A stretch of DNA of 64,000 nt from the NCBI RefSeq assembly GCF_003252755.1, contig NZ_QEPT01000001.1, forward strand, positions 1-64,000. The letters are read 5' to 3'. The stretch's first letter is position 1. The number at the start of each line of letters is the position of its first letter. The notes under the pieces were generated by a model. That model was not told where the DNA came from and searched no databases. It was given only the letters and a program-made list of their open reading frames with translations. Below are positions 47,632-57,052 of the stretch, piece after piece. The stretch comes from Haemophilus parainfluenzae (GTDB taxonomy: Bacteria; Pseudomonadota; Gammaproteobacteria; Enterobacterales; Pasteurellaceae). A program made the position numbers and the translations under genes.

Positions 47632-48165
47632 TTAGAAACTTGATGTATCTTGGAATAAGCCAACTTTTAAATCGGTTGCAGTATAGATAACTCGACCATC
47701 TACTTCCACTTCACCATCAGCCATTCCCATTACTAATTTGCGATTAATTACGCGTTTCATATTGATGCGGTAAACCACTTTTTTCGCGGTTGGTAAGATT
47801 TGTCCAGTAAATTTCACTTCACCTACGCCTAATGCACGGCCTTTACCTTTACCGCCAACCCAGCCAAGGAAGAAACCCACTAATTGCCACATCGCATCTA
47901 AACCTAAACAGCCTGGCATAACTGGGTCACCGATAAAGTGGCAACCAAAAAATGGTAAATCTGGATGAATATCTAATTCCGCTTCAATATACCCTTTACC
48001 AAACGCACCGCCATCTTCGGTCATTTTCACAATGCGATCCATCATCAACATCGTCGGTGCTGGAAGTTGCGGGCCTTCTTTACCAAATAATTCACCACGA
48101 CCAGAAGCTAATAAATCTTCATAGGTGTAGCTGCTTTTAATGTTTGGTGTACAGGTGTTTTCCAT
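47632..48165 (-). CDS. fabA: 3-hydroxyacyl-ACP dehydratase/isomerase FabA
   Basis: A 177-aa FabA. The active site [22 protein letters not shown] contains the catalytic His and Asp. It dehydrates and isomerises the C10 acyl-ACP to start unsaturated fatty acid synthesis. It lies next to lonH and matP, an order also seen in enteric bacteria. SD AAGGAAAT is present. Confidence 0.96.
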   Translation of the reverse strand: MENTCTPNIKSSYTYEDLLASGRGELFGKEGPQLPAPTMLMMDRIVKMTEDGGAFGKGYIEAELDIHPDLPFFGCHFIGDPVMPGCLGLDAMWQLVGFFLGWVGGKGKGRALGVGEVKFTGQILPTAKKVVYRINMKRVINRKLVMGMADGEVEVDGRVIYTATDLKVGLFQDTSSF

Positions 48166-48303
48166 TTTTTATTTCCTTGTATATATAGTTTTGCTTGGTT
48201 ACAAACAATAAGTGCAGATTCTATGGGGATTTATAAGAAATGTAAACAGCGAACACTTGTTAGCTAAACTTGTCGGATCAGTCAGTAAAATTCATATAAA
48301 AGA

Positions 48304-48330
48304 AAAGCGAACTCAAGGTTCGCTTTAAAG
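48304..48330 (-). terminator. Terminator after lonH
   Basis: AAAGCGAAC (48304-48312) and GTTCGCTTT (48318-48326) form a 9-bp stem, a few bases after the stop at 48334. Confidence 0.75.
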
Positions 48331-48333
48331 AAA

Positions 48334-50136
48334 TTAAGATTTAAAGAAATCTAACCAGTTTTTTTTCGGCGTTTCCGAACGGAAAGCAATTCGATTTTGA
48401 ATTAAACGTGCAATAGGCTCTTTGCCCTTCGCATATTCTTCTTTCTCTTCCAATAAATCGCGGTCAAATAGAATTTTGGCTGTTTGATAAATATCCTCGA
48501 CTTGATAGATAAAGAACTGCTCATTTTTCACCGCTTCAATCACTTCATCAGATAAGCTTAGTTGTTGAATCGTCGTCGCAGGAATAATCACTCCTTGTTT
48601 ACCCGTCAAACCGCGACGTTGGCAAATGGTGAAAAAGCCTTCAATTTTATCATTCACTCCACCTACCGCATGCACCAAACCAAATTGGTCAATGGTACCG
48701 GTAATGGCAATATTTTGTGGCAATGGCAAATCGGATAACGCGCTGACTAATACGGAGAAAATAGCTAAAGACGCACTGTCACCATCAATTTCACCATAAG
48801 ATTGCTCAAACACTAAAGACGCAGAAAATGGTAACTGTGATGGCAACTCTAAGATACTTGCCAAGCAAGCTTCAGAAATCATCATACCTTTTCCGTGAAG
48901 GTTACCCGCTAATTCGTTTTTACGTTCCACATCCACAACTTCACCATCACCAAACTGCACTAAACAGCTGATACGAGAAGGTTCACCGAAACAAACGGGA
49001 GTGCCCGGATATTCAATCACAGACAAGCCATTAATTTGCCCAACAATTTCACCGTTGGTTTCTACATAAATTTGTTCGTTCAGGATATCCGCATAAGTAC
49101 GTTCACGTAAAAAACCGTGCTGTTCGTTCTTTTGTTTAAAAGCTTGCTCAAAATCAACCGCACTTAAGGTTTGTTTTTGTGACAACGTCGCAGCATTGAG
49201 TAGCATTTCTGTTGTTTTTAACGGTGAAATGTTAATTAAAAAGCGCTCTTCACTCTCACGCACCAGTAACTGATAGAGTTTATTTAATGCAGTTAAGTCT
49301 AAATCGAGCTCATATTTTGAGGCTAATGCCAACACATAATTAGCCCAATTTTCTTGTGCTTTTGGTTGTGCAACAGAATAATAGCTTTCAATTTCAGCAT
49401 AATCAGCCAAGCTGTAAAGATCTTCTTCTAACTCACCTAAGGTCGCAATTTCAGTGCGGTTGCCTAAAATCACTACTTTTAAATTAAGTGGATAACTTGG
49501 AATATCGCAAGGCAAGGTTTTAAATGGATGAGCTGAATACCAATCAAAAGTTTGCGTTTGTAAAATATGCTTTAAGCGTTGCCATAAATCAAATTGGCTC
49601 AGCATTGTTGCTGCGCTTAAAATCAACACACCACCATTGGCTTGATGCACTAAACCTGGTGTAAGCAAAATATCTTGCGAACTAGGATGAACACGCACAC
49701 TACCAAAAAGGGTAAATTGATCAGCATGCAATGCCTTCAGCACATCACCTTGTGCGGCAAAATTATCTGTGAGAGATTGAGCTGGCTCAGTATAAATACG
49801 AGGAAAAGAAAAAGAATCCCCCTGCTCAACTACATAATTCACCCCAAAAACAGACCGCTCTTTTGGTTGTTCTTGACGAATAAGTTCAGTTAATAAATCG
49901 GCATATTCTGCTTGGTCATCGGCTTTTAAAACCAACAAAGAACGACGAGGTTGTTTTAAGAATAACGAAATCGCTTTTGTGGCGTGTTTTTGTAATGACC
50001 AAAAATCAGCCTTTTCAGCTGAAAGTTCAGTAATCGATAATTCTGGTTGTAAGGCTTGCCAATTTAAGGCTTGTTCCGAAGATGTTGAAGTCACGACATA
50101 TCTCGCTTTAATTAAATTAGCGGTATTATCGCACAC
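48334..50136 (-). CDS. ycbZ: Lon-like protease LonH/YcbZ
   Basis: A 600-aa protein. The N-terminal half is an AAA-like region without a clear Walker A, including LTPGLVHQANGGVLILSA. The C-terminal S16 protease domain has catalytic Ser in GEIDGDSASLA and Lys in GGVNDKIEGFF. E. coli YcbZ (586 aa) is the homologue. Substrates are not known. The only upstream start is GTG at 50136, with AGGG-like sequence close to it, which is short-spaced. It is divergent from matP. Confidence 0.88.
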   Translation of the reverse strand: MCDNTANLIKARYVVTSTSSEQALNWQALQPELSITELSAEKADFWSLQKHATKAISLFLKQPRRSLLVLKADDQAEYADLLTELIRQEQPKERSVFGVNYVVEQGDSFSFPRIYTEPAQSLTDNFAAQGDVLKALHADQFTLFGSVRVHPSSQDILLTPGLVHQANGGVLILSAATMLSQFDLWQRLKHILQTQTFDWYSAHPFKTLPCDIPSYPLNLKVVILGNRTEIATLGELEEDLYSLADYAEIESYYSVAQPKAQENWANYVLALASKYELDLDLTALNKLYQLLVRESEERFLINISPLKTTEMLLNAATLSQKQTLSAVDFEQAFKQKNEQHGFLRERTYADILNEQIYVETNGEIVGQINGLSVIEYPGTPVCFGEPSRISCLVQFGDGEVVDVERKNELAGNLHGKGMMISEACLASILELPSQLPFSASLVFEQSYGEIDGDSASLAIFSVLVSALSDLPLPQNIAITGTIDQFGLVHAVGGVNDKIEGFFTICQRRGLTGKQGVIIPATTIQQLSLSDEVIEAVKNEQFFIYQVEDIYQTAKILFDRDLLEEKEEYAKGKEPIARLIQNRIAFRSETPKKNWLDFFKS

Positions 50137-50238
50137 TTCACCCTGAGTGAAAATCCGTTATAAAAATCTACTGGAAAAATTTATTTAAACAGCGTATATT
50201 TATGAGGTTACCACGTCACTAAAAAGTATAATAAAACG

Positions 50239-50688
50239 ATGAAATACCAAAAATTAGAAAACCAAGAAGCAAACTGGAAATGGATTTATCTCATTCGCAA
50301 ACATCGCGAAGGGGAAAAAATTACCCGTTATGAAGAAAAAAGCTTAGAAGAAAGCAAAGTTCAAGAATTAATAGAATGTCAGAATTATCCTGAAAAAATC
50401 GAGGAATGGATTAAAAATCACCTTTCTCTTGATTTACCTATTAAGCTTGATCAGGCTATTCGTGCAAGACGTAAACGCTTTTTTAATGCAGAAAAACAAT
50501 CAACGAAGAAGAAGTCTATTGATTTAGAATATGGTGTTTGGCTTCGTTTGTCTAAATATTCAAGAAAAATGAAAATGACACTTTCTGAAACCATCACTTA
50601 TATGATTGATGAACGTGAAAGCAAAGCATTATATGAAAGCCAAATGACGGCAATGAAAGCCGGTTTGAAAAACTTGCTCAATAAATAA
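50239..50688 (+). CDS. matP: Macrodomain Ter protein MatP
   Basis: A 149-aa DNA-binding protein. The N-terminal half starts KYQKLENQEANWKWIYL; the C-terminal ribbon-helix-helix part contains VWLRLSKYSRKMKMTLSETI. It binds matS sites to organise the Ter region and restrict MukBEF there, so its presence links functionally to mukFEB in the same window. Placed between lonH (divergent) and a terminator at 50696. Confidence 0.93.
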   Translation: MKYQKLENQEANWKWIYLIRKHREGEKITRYEEKSLEESKVQELIECQNYPEKIEEWIKNHLSLDLPIKLDQAIRARRKRFFNAEKQSTKKKSIDLEYGVWLRLSKYSRKMKMTLSETITYMIDERESKALYESQMTAMKAGLKNLLNK

Positions 50689-50695
50689 GATGAAA

Positions 50696-50724
50696 AAAGC
50701 CAAGGCCGAAACCTTGGCTTTTGA
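50696..50724. terminator. Terminator between matP and cspD
   Basis: AAAGCCAAGG (50696-50705) and CCTTGGCTTT (50712-50721) form a perfect stem, with A-tract before and TT after. It serves the convergent genes. Confidence 0.8.
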
Positions 50725-50767
50725 TTATGCTAAATAGAGAAAATTTTGAAACGTTTTAGCGTTTCGC

Positions 50768-50977
50768 TTATTCCGCAATCGGAATTATTTTTGTGGCGTG
50801 AGATCCTTTGTCGCCGTGAATCACTTCAAATTGCACGCGTTGTCCCGCTTTCAATGAACGGTAACCATCCATTTCAATTGCTGAATAATGTGCAAAGATG
50901 TCTGTATCCACGCCTTCTGCAGAAATAAACCCAAATCCTTTTGCGTTGTTAAACCATTTTACTACACCAATTTCCAT
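50768..50977 (-). CDS. cspD: Cold-shock-domain protein CspD
   Basis: A 69-aa cold-shock domain. RNA-binding motifs are KGFGFIS (RNP1) and DIFAHYS (RNP2); the start MEIGVVKWFNNAKG is typical of CspD. CspD binds single-stranded DNA and slows replication in stationary phase. Single gene. Confidence 0.88.
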   Translation of the reverse strand: MEIGVVKWFNNAKGFGFISAEGVDTDIFAHYSAIEMDGYRSLKAGQRVQFEVIHGDKGSHATKIIPIAE

Positions 50978-51123
50978 AGTAGACCTCTATAGGCTTCGCC
51001 CTTAATACTTAAAAACAATAAGACTCATGCCTTATCACCTCAATTGGAAATATATTCAAACATTTTATTTTTTTATGCAACAACGAAACTTTAAAAATGA
51101 TACATTGATCACAAAATTTTTAC

Positions 51124-51288
51124 TTATTTATTATCAGAAGTCTCTTTATCATCTTTTTGATGAATTTCACGTAATGCTTTTGCCACAATTTGAATTGCTT
51201 CACCGCTACTAATTCCTTGCGCCATTAATTCCTGAATTTGTTCTACTGCTTTTTGTTGTTGTTCATGGGTTAAATTAATATCTAACAT
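51124..51288 (-). CDS. yoaH: YoaH family (UPF0181) small protein
   Basis: A 54-aa protein, ATG at 51286-51288 and TAA at 51124-51126. It begins [20 protein letters not shown] and has the family core [12 protein letters not shown] followed by a charged tail. It matches UPF0181; the function is unknown. It starts 12 bp after truC in the same orientation, so it is probably the last gene of yqcC-truC-yoaH. Confidence 0.85.
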   Translation of the reverse strand: MLDINLTHEQQQKAVEQIQELMAQGISSGEAIQIVAKALREIHQKDDKETSDNK

Positions 51289-51300
51289 GATTTCTTCTCG

Positions 51301-52017
51301 TTAAATTGACCAATTAAATAATTCCAACACTTGCTTCCATTGTTCATCTAAACCAGCCTTAATTTCTATTTTGATTAAATGAATAGGATGCTCAAAAATA
51401 AGTGTGTCTGCGTGTAAGAATAAACGCTGACAGCCTGAATGTTCCGTCAATGCACGATTTTGATGTAAATCACCATATTGTGTATCCCCTAAAATAGGAT
51501 GAAAGATATGTTTCATGTGACGTCGTAACTGATGTTTTCTGCCTGTTTGAGGAATGAGCTTCACCAAGGAATATCTAGTGGTTTGATAACGCCCTACCGC
51601 ATAAGGCATTTCCACAATGTTTAAGCCCTCATAATCTGTTACCGCCTCTTGAGGGGCTTTATCTTCTTGTGCAAACTTATCTGCAATCTTATCTAATTGG
51701 ATTTTAAGGGGATAATCAATCTGTCCTTTGCCTTGCAAATACCCTCGTACAATCGCCAAATAAGATTTTTGCACCGTTTTCTGTTCAAATTGCTGACACA
51801 TTAAATTTGCGATTTCACTATTTAAAGCAAACAGCAAAACACCTGAGGTGGGGCGATCTAATCGATGAATAGGAAAAACATGTTGCCCGATTTGATCGCG
51901 CAAGGTTTGCATCACAAATTGCGTTTCATGAGTATCAAGCCAGCTGCGATGTACCAACATACCTGCAGGCTTATTAACGGCGACAAGATATTCGTCTTGA
52001 TATAAGATCTCTAACAT
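51301..52017 (-). CDS. truC: tRNA pseudouridine(65) synthase TruC
   Basis: A 238-aa RluA-type pseudouridine synthase. The catalytic aspartate is in HRLDRPTSGVLLF; LVKLIPQTGRKHQLRRHM is the second family motif. The start overlaps nothing, but it begins immediately after the yqcC stop. It modifies U65 of tRNA-Ile and tRNA-Asp. Confidence 0.92.
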   Translation of the reverse strand: MLEILYQDEYLVAVNKPAGMLVHRSWLDTHETQFVMQTLRDQIGQHVFPIHRLDRPTSGVLLFALNSEIANLMCQQFEQKTVQKSYLAIVRGYLQGKGQIDYPLKIQLDKIADKFAQEDKAPQEAVTDYEGLNIVEMPYAVGRYQTTRYSLVKLIPQTGRKHQLRRHMKHIFHPILGDTQYGDLHQNRALTEHSGCQRLFLHADTLIFEHPIHLIKIEIKAGLDEQWKQVLELFNWSI

Positions 52018-52338
52018 TTATTGATTTTGTAATAAGGCTTCTAATTCACGTAACGGCGTTAATAATTCAACTAAAAAATCTTCTTCTGCTTCTTTAAACG
52101 CTTCCTCTAAATAAGGCGACACCGCAATTTTTGAGGGTAACTCAGCGCCACTTTCAAGTAAGGCAAACATTCTTGGAATAAAAATCCATTGCAACCATTC
52201 TTCTGGTGACATGGTATCAATAGCAAAAGGCTCTTCACTTAAAAAAGCATCTTGTGAAGGTGGAACCGCTTGCCATAAATCAAGTTTTTGCATAGCAAGT
52301 TGTAATTGTTGAAGATGAAGTTTTGTTTGATTACGCAT
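52018..52338 (-). CDS. yqcC: YqcC family protein
   Basis: A 106-aa helical protein with the family core PSQDAFLSEEPFAIDTMSPE and WLQWIFIPRM. The function is unknown. It is adjacent to truC with no gap, as in E. coli. Confidence 0.85.
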   Translation of the reverse strand: MRNQTKLHLQQLQLAMQKLDLWQAVPPSQDAFLSEEPFAIDTMSPEEWLQWIFIPRMFALLESGAELPSKIAVSPYLEEAFKEAEEDFLVELLTPLRELEALLQNQ

Positions 52339-52408
52339 GATTTCCCCTATTTATAAACAAGCGGCGTATTCTACGAGCATCAATTCACACTGTAAAGTGC
52401 GGTCAGTT

Positions 52409-52678
52409 TTAGCGATGAATAATCGAAAAGTCAGAATACCGTTTATCTTCAATATAATCGACTAAGACCCGTTCAACAGTTGCAGTTCTTGGCCCGACTT
52501 TTAACCAATCATAAAAGTATTGCAGTTGGTCATCATTGCCTTCCGCAATGATTTCGACACTTCCGTCTGTACAATTTCTTACCGTGCCTTTAATACCAAT
52601 TTTCTCTGCTTCTTTCCACGTAAAATAACGAAACCCGACACCTTGTACTCGCCCATATACGACAAATCGTTTTGCCAT
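52409..52678 (-). CDS. yccX: Acylphosphatase
   Basis: An 89-aa acylphosphatase. The phosphate-binding loop and catalytic Arg are in GRVQGVGFRYFTW, and the catalytic Asn in GTVRNCTDGSVEI. It hydrolyses carboxyl-phosphate bonds. Confidence 0.93.
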   Translation of the reverse strand: MAKRFVVYGRVQGVGFRYFTWKEAEKIGIKGTVRNCTDGSVEIIAEGNDDQLQYFYDWLKVGPRTATVERVLVDYIEDKRYSDFSIIHR

Positions 52679-52799
52679 AATTTGCTCCTTTGTTACAAAA
52701 ACTTTTTAAAAATTAACCGCACTTTCCTATTCCCATTTTTTAAAATTTAGCATAGCATTACAACCATCTAATTTCATTCAAAAAATAAAAGGAGTAATT

Positions 52800-53456
52800 A
52801 TGAAATTATGTAAGTTTGCTTTAGGTGTTGTTGCCCTTGCAGTCAGTGCGAGCAGCTTAGCCGGCATGGTCACCACCTCATCGAACCTTGAGTTTCTTGC
52901 TATCAATGGCCAAAAAGCCAGCAAATCCCTTCTAAAAGAAAAAAAATCATTCAATGCTGAAGCTGACCAAACACAACAGGTTGTGGTACGTTTAGGTGAG
53001 ATCGTCGGTACCGGTTCTAGCCAAGGACTTTTTGAGTCTAACCCTGTTATTGTGACTTTCAAAGGTACGGCTGATGATGTTGTGGTATCTGCAGAAAAAA
53101 TTCGTTCTCAAGAAGATGGCGAAAAATTTAATGCACAACCACAAATTACCGTTAAAACTAAATCAGGTAATGTGATTGATGCTAAAGTGGATACCTTAAA
53201 ACAAGAAGGTTTATTCCCATCAGCGAATATTGTTAACGACCTTGCTGAGTATAATGCATCTAATGCACCAGCAGCGGTTTCAGCTTTAGCGGCACCGGCA
53301 GTAGGTATGATGCCTGCAGCATCAGGAAAAGCAGCAAAAGGCAAAGTGGTTGTTCAAGGTGAAAACGTTGCAGAACAACAATTACAATACTGGTTCCAAC
53401 AAGCAGATAAAGAAACTCAAACTCGTTTCTTAAACTGGGCAAAAAAACAAAAATAA
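52800..53456 (+). CDS. DUF2057/UPF0319 secreted protein (YccT-like)
   Basis: A 218-aa protein with a signal peptide (1-22, VSASSLAG) and the DUF2057 pattern LEFLAINGQKASKSLL and VVVRLGEIVG. A low-complexity alanine-rich segment (about 160-180) precedes the C-terminal LQYWFQQADKETQTRFLNWA. The periplasmic function is unknown. The E. coli relative YccT (CsgI) affects curli assembly. Confidence 0.82.
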   Translation: MKLCKFALGVVALAVSASSLAGMVTTSSNLEFLAINGQKASKSLLKEKKSFNAEADQTQQVVVRLGEIVGTGSSQGLFESNPVIVTFKGTADDVVVSAEKIRSQEDGEKFNAQPQITVKTKSGNVIDAKVDTLKQEGLFPSANIVNDLAEYNASNAPAAVSALAAPAVGMMPAASGKAAKGKVVVQGENVAEQQLQYWFQQADKETQTRFLNWAKKQK

Positions 53457-53484
53457 TCGTTTTTTTAACCGCACTTTGATAAAG

Positions 53485-53512
53485 AAGTGAGCCTCCCCGC
53501 TCACTTTTTTAT
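53485..53512 (+). terminator. Terminator after the DUF2057 gene
   Basis: AAGTGAGC (53485-53492) and GCTCACTT (53499-53506) form an 8-bp stem, followed by TTTT. Confidence 0.8.
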
Positions 53513-53554
53513 CATCCATTTTTTAGTCATAAAATAATAAGCAAGGATATCAAC

Positions 53555-55708
53555 ATGAATCAATGGCTTAATGCAAAAGTAATCGCTTCAATACCTATTT
53601 TTATTGCAGTGAATATCGCAGCGTTTGGCGTCTGGTTTTTTGATATTTCTACGCAATCTATGCCCTTAATTTTAGGGATTATTGCAGGCGGTTTAGTGGA
53701 TTTAGATAACCGTCTAACTGGGCGATTAAAAAATATTTTTTACACATTAATTGCCTTTTCTATTTCAACCTTTATCGTTCAACTCAATATTGGTAAACCC
53801 ATTCAATACGTATTGCTGATGACCATCATCACCTTTTTATTTACGATGGTTGGCGCCGTGGGTGAACGTTATCGAACCATTGCGTTTGGTACGCTGGTGG
53901 TAGCCATTTATACCACTCTCACTTATACACCAGATAATTCTGCAAGCTGGTTTATTAATCCGGTGATGATTTTATTAGGTACTTTGCTTTACAGTATTGT
54001 GACCATCATCGTCTATCTCTTTTTCCCAAACCGTCCAGTACAAGAAAGCGTGGCAAAAGCGTTTTGTGCCTTAGGCAATTATCTAGATGCAAAATCAGAA
54101 TTTTTTGATCCTGATGAGATTGATGAAATCGAGAAAAAACACCTTAATTTTGCGATGAAAAACACCAATGTGGTGGATGCCTTCAATCAAGCGAGAACAG
54201 CTCTTTTCTATCGTATTCGTGGGCAACATCGCCATGCTCGCACACAACGCATGATCCGCTATTATTTTGCTGCGCAAGACATTCATGAGCGTGCAAATTC
54301 GACACATTTTGATTATCGACAAATTGCAGAACAACTCAAAAATACAGATTTAATTTTCCGTATTCAGCGCTTGCTCGAATTACAAGCGCAAGCCTGTCAC
54401 GATATTACGGCTTGCCTGCGTCAAAATACGCCTTATCACTATAATATTCGCGTAGAAAAAGCATTAATGGGGACAATTCAATCCCTTGAGCTTTATAGTA
54501 AAGAACATACCAATCAAAACAATGTGTTGCTTGCCCTTCAAACACTTATTGATAACCTGCAAAGCATTAACTGGCAGCTACGTCAGCTTGAGCAAGAAAC
54601 CAGTGAAAATGATCAAACGGCACAAATCCATACTGAGCAAATTACAGGCCTAAAAAATATTCTTTCAGTTATTGGAAGTAATTTTACCTTCGAATCACCA
54701 CTTTTCCGTCATGCTATACGTTTGTCTATCGTGGTATTTTTATGTTGCTCCATTGTTGAATTTTTCCAATTTAATTTAGGGTACTGGATTTTGCTTACAG
54801 CAGTATTTGTGTGTCAACCAAACTATTCGGCAACAAAAGTGCGGTTACGTCAGCGTATTGTCGGTACGATTTTAGGGGTGGTTATTGGCTCTTTATTGCC
54901 TTACCTCAACCCTACATTAGAGATGAAACTTGGCTTAATGGTGGTGACCAGTACGCTCTTTTTCTTCTTCCGAAGTAATAATTACAGTTTCTCCACGTTC
55001 TTTATTACGCTGCAAGTGTTGATCAGCTTTGATGTGATGGGATTTGATACTCAGGCGGCGCTCTTTCCTCGCCTCATCGATACCGTATTAGGTTCAGCCA
55101 TTGCATGGTTTGCGGTTTCTTATTTATGGCCGGATTGGAAATATCTGCAACTCGATAAAGTGAGCCGCCAAGCGATTCAAAGTGATGCACAATATTTATT
55201 GCACATCATCAGCCAACTACAATTTGGTAAAAGCGATGATTTGAAATACCGTATTGCACGCCGTAATGCTCATCAATATGCGGCAGCACTGAGCACAACG
55301 GTTTCCAATATGAATAATGAACCGAAGAAATATCAAGCCTATTTGCAGGAAGTTTTTGACTTGTTAGAAATGAATTATTCTCTGTTGAGTTATATTTCTG
55401 CTTTAGGGGCATATCGCTATAAAATGACGCAGTTACAGCAAACTACAGAATTTTTAGCAGACTTTTATCCTGTGGCGAAAAAGGTTTTATATACGCTGGA
55501 AAATATTGAAAAGCTTCGTCCTGAAATCTTTGCCAAACTACAAGGTAATATCGAGCAAAGCCTAAAAGAAATTCAGTTGGATGAAAATCAAACTAAAGCA
55601 GATATGGCTTTTGCGTTACCATATCAGCAACTTAACTTGATTTCTCAATTGCTGCCTCAGCTGTATCGCTATTTCCAACATAGTCAGAAAGAATCCATTA
55701 CCAAATAA
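53555..55708 (+). CDS. yccS: YccS-family inner-membrane protein (FUSC-like)
   Basis: A 717-aa membrane protein. Six TM helices in the first 170 residues, a soluble helical region (about 180-390), a second TM cluster (400-520) with FQFNLGYWILLTAVFVCQPNYSATKVRLRQRIVGT, and a soluble tail. It resembles aromatic-acid exporters of the FUSC group. The substrate is unknown. The order of the DUF2057 gene followed by yccS is notable. Confidence 0.85.
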   Translation: MNQWLNAKVIASIPIFIAVNIAAFGVWFFDISTQSMPLILGIIAGGLVDLDNRLTGRLKNIFYTLIAFSISTFIVQLNIGKPIQYVLLMTIITFLFTMVGAVGERYRTIAFGTLVVAIYTTLTYTPDNSASWFINPVMILLGTLLYSIVTIIVYLFFPNRPVQESVAKAFCALGNYLDAKSEFFDPDEIDEIEKKHLNFAMKNTNVVDAFNQARTALFYRIRGQHRHARTQRMIRYYFAAQDIHERANSTHFDYRQIAEQLKNTDLIFRIQRLLELQAQACHDITACLRQNTPYHYNIRVEKALMGTIQSLELYSKEHTNQNNVLLALQTLIDNLQSINWQLRQLEQETSENDQTAQIHTEQITGLKNILSVIGSNFTFESPLFRHAIRLSIVVFLCCSIVEFFQFNLGYWILLTAVFVCQPNYSATKVRLRQRIVGTILGVVIGSLLPYLNPTLEMKLGLMVVTSTLFFFFRSNNYSFSTFFITLQVLISFDVMGFDTQAALFPRLIDTVLGSAIAWFAVSYLWPDWKYLQLDKVSRQAIQSDAQYLLHIISQLQFGKSDDLKYRIARRNAHQYAAALSTTVSNMNNEPKKYQAYLQEVFDLLEMNYSLLSYISALGAYRYKMTQLQQTTEFLADFYPVAKKVLYTLENIEKLRPEIFAKLQGNIEQSLKEIQLDENQTKADMAFALPYQQLNLISQLLPQLYRYFQHSQKESITK

Positions 55709-55767
55709 AAAACAAAGGAAAAACTGACCGCACTAACCCAAATTTTTTATTGTTCTCAGTGCGATAA

Positions 55768-56458
<691 letters not shown>

Positions 56459-56459
<1 letters not shown>

Positions 56460-57052
56460 TGTTTATCTTAATTTCAGTAACCGTTCTCGCTTTAATTTTT
56501 GGTGCGATTTTAGGTGTTGCTTCGATTAAATTAAAAGTCAAAGCTGATCCTATCGTCGAAAAAATTGATGCCATCTTACCGCAAAGCCAATGTGGGCAAT
56601 GCGGCTATCCTGGTTGCAAGCCTTATGCCGAAGCGATTGCCAATGGTGACGTTATCACAAAATGTGTGCCTGGTGGTCGCCCAACGGTAGTAAAAATTGC
56701 CGAAATCATGGGCGTTGATGTGCCCGCAATGGATGATGTGGCTGAACCAGAAGAAATGGTTGCCTTTATTGATGAAAATATGTGTATCGGCTGTACCAAA
56801 TGTATTCAAGCCTGCCCTGTTGATGCCATTATCGGTACAAACAAAGCCATGCATACTATTATCCCTGATCTCTGTACTGGCTGTGAACTTTGTGTGGCAC
56901 CTTGTCCGACAGATTGTATTTCCATGATTAAAGTGAAAAAAGATATTGATAATTGGGACTGGAAGTTTGATCCTAAATTAGTCATTCCGGTTGTAAATAC
57001 CACAGAAATCGAGAAAAAATTAGTGGTTGGGGAGTCGGAATCACATGGCTGA
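56459..57052 (+). CDS. rsxB: Rnf/Rsx electron transport subunit B
   Basis: A 197-aa ferredoxin-like protein anchored by an N-terminal helix. [16 protein letters not shown] binds one Fe-S cluster. Two [4Fe-4S] motifs follow, [16 protein letters not shown] and [16 protein letters not shown]. It transfers electrons within the complex. The stop overlaps the rsxC start by 8 bases. Confidence 0.96.
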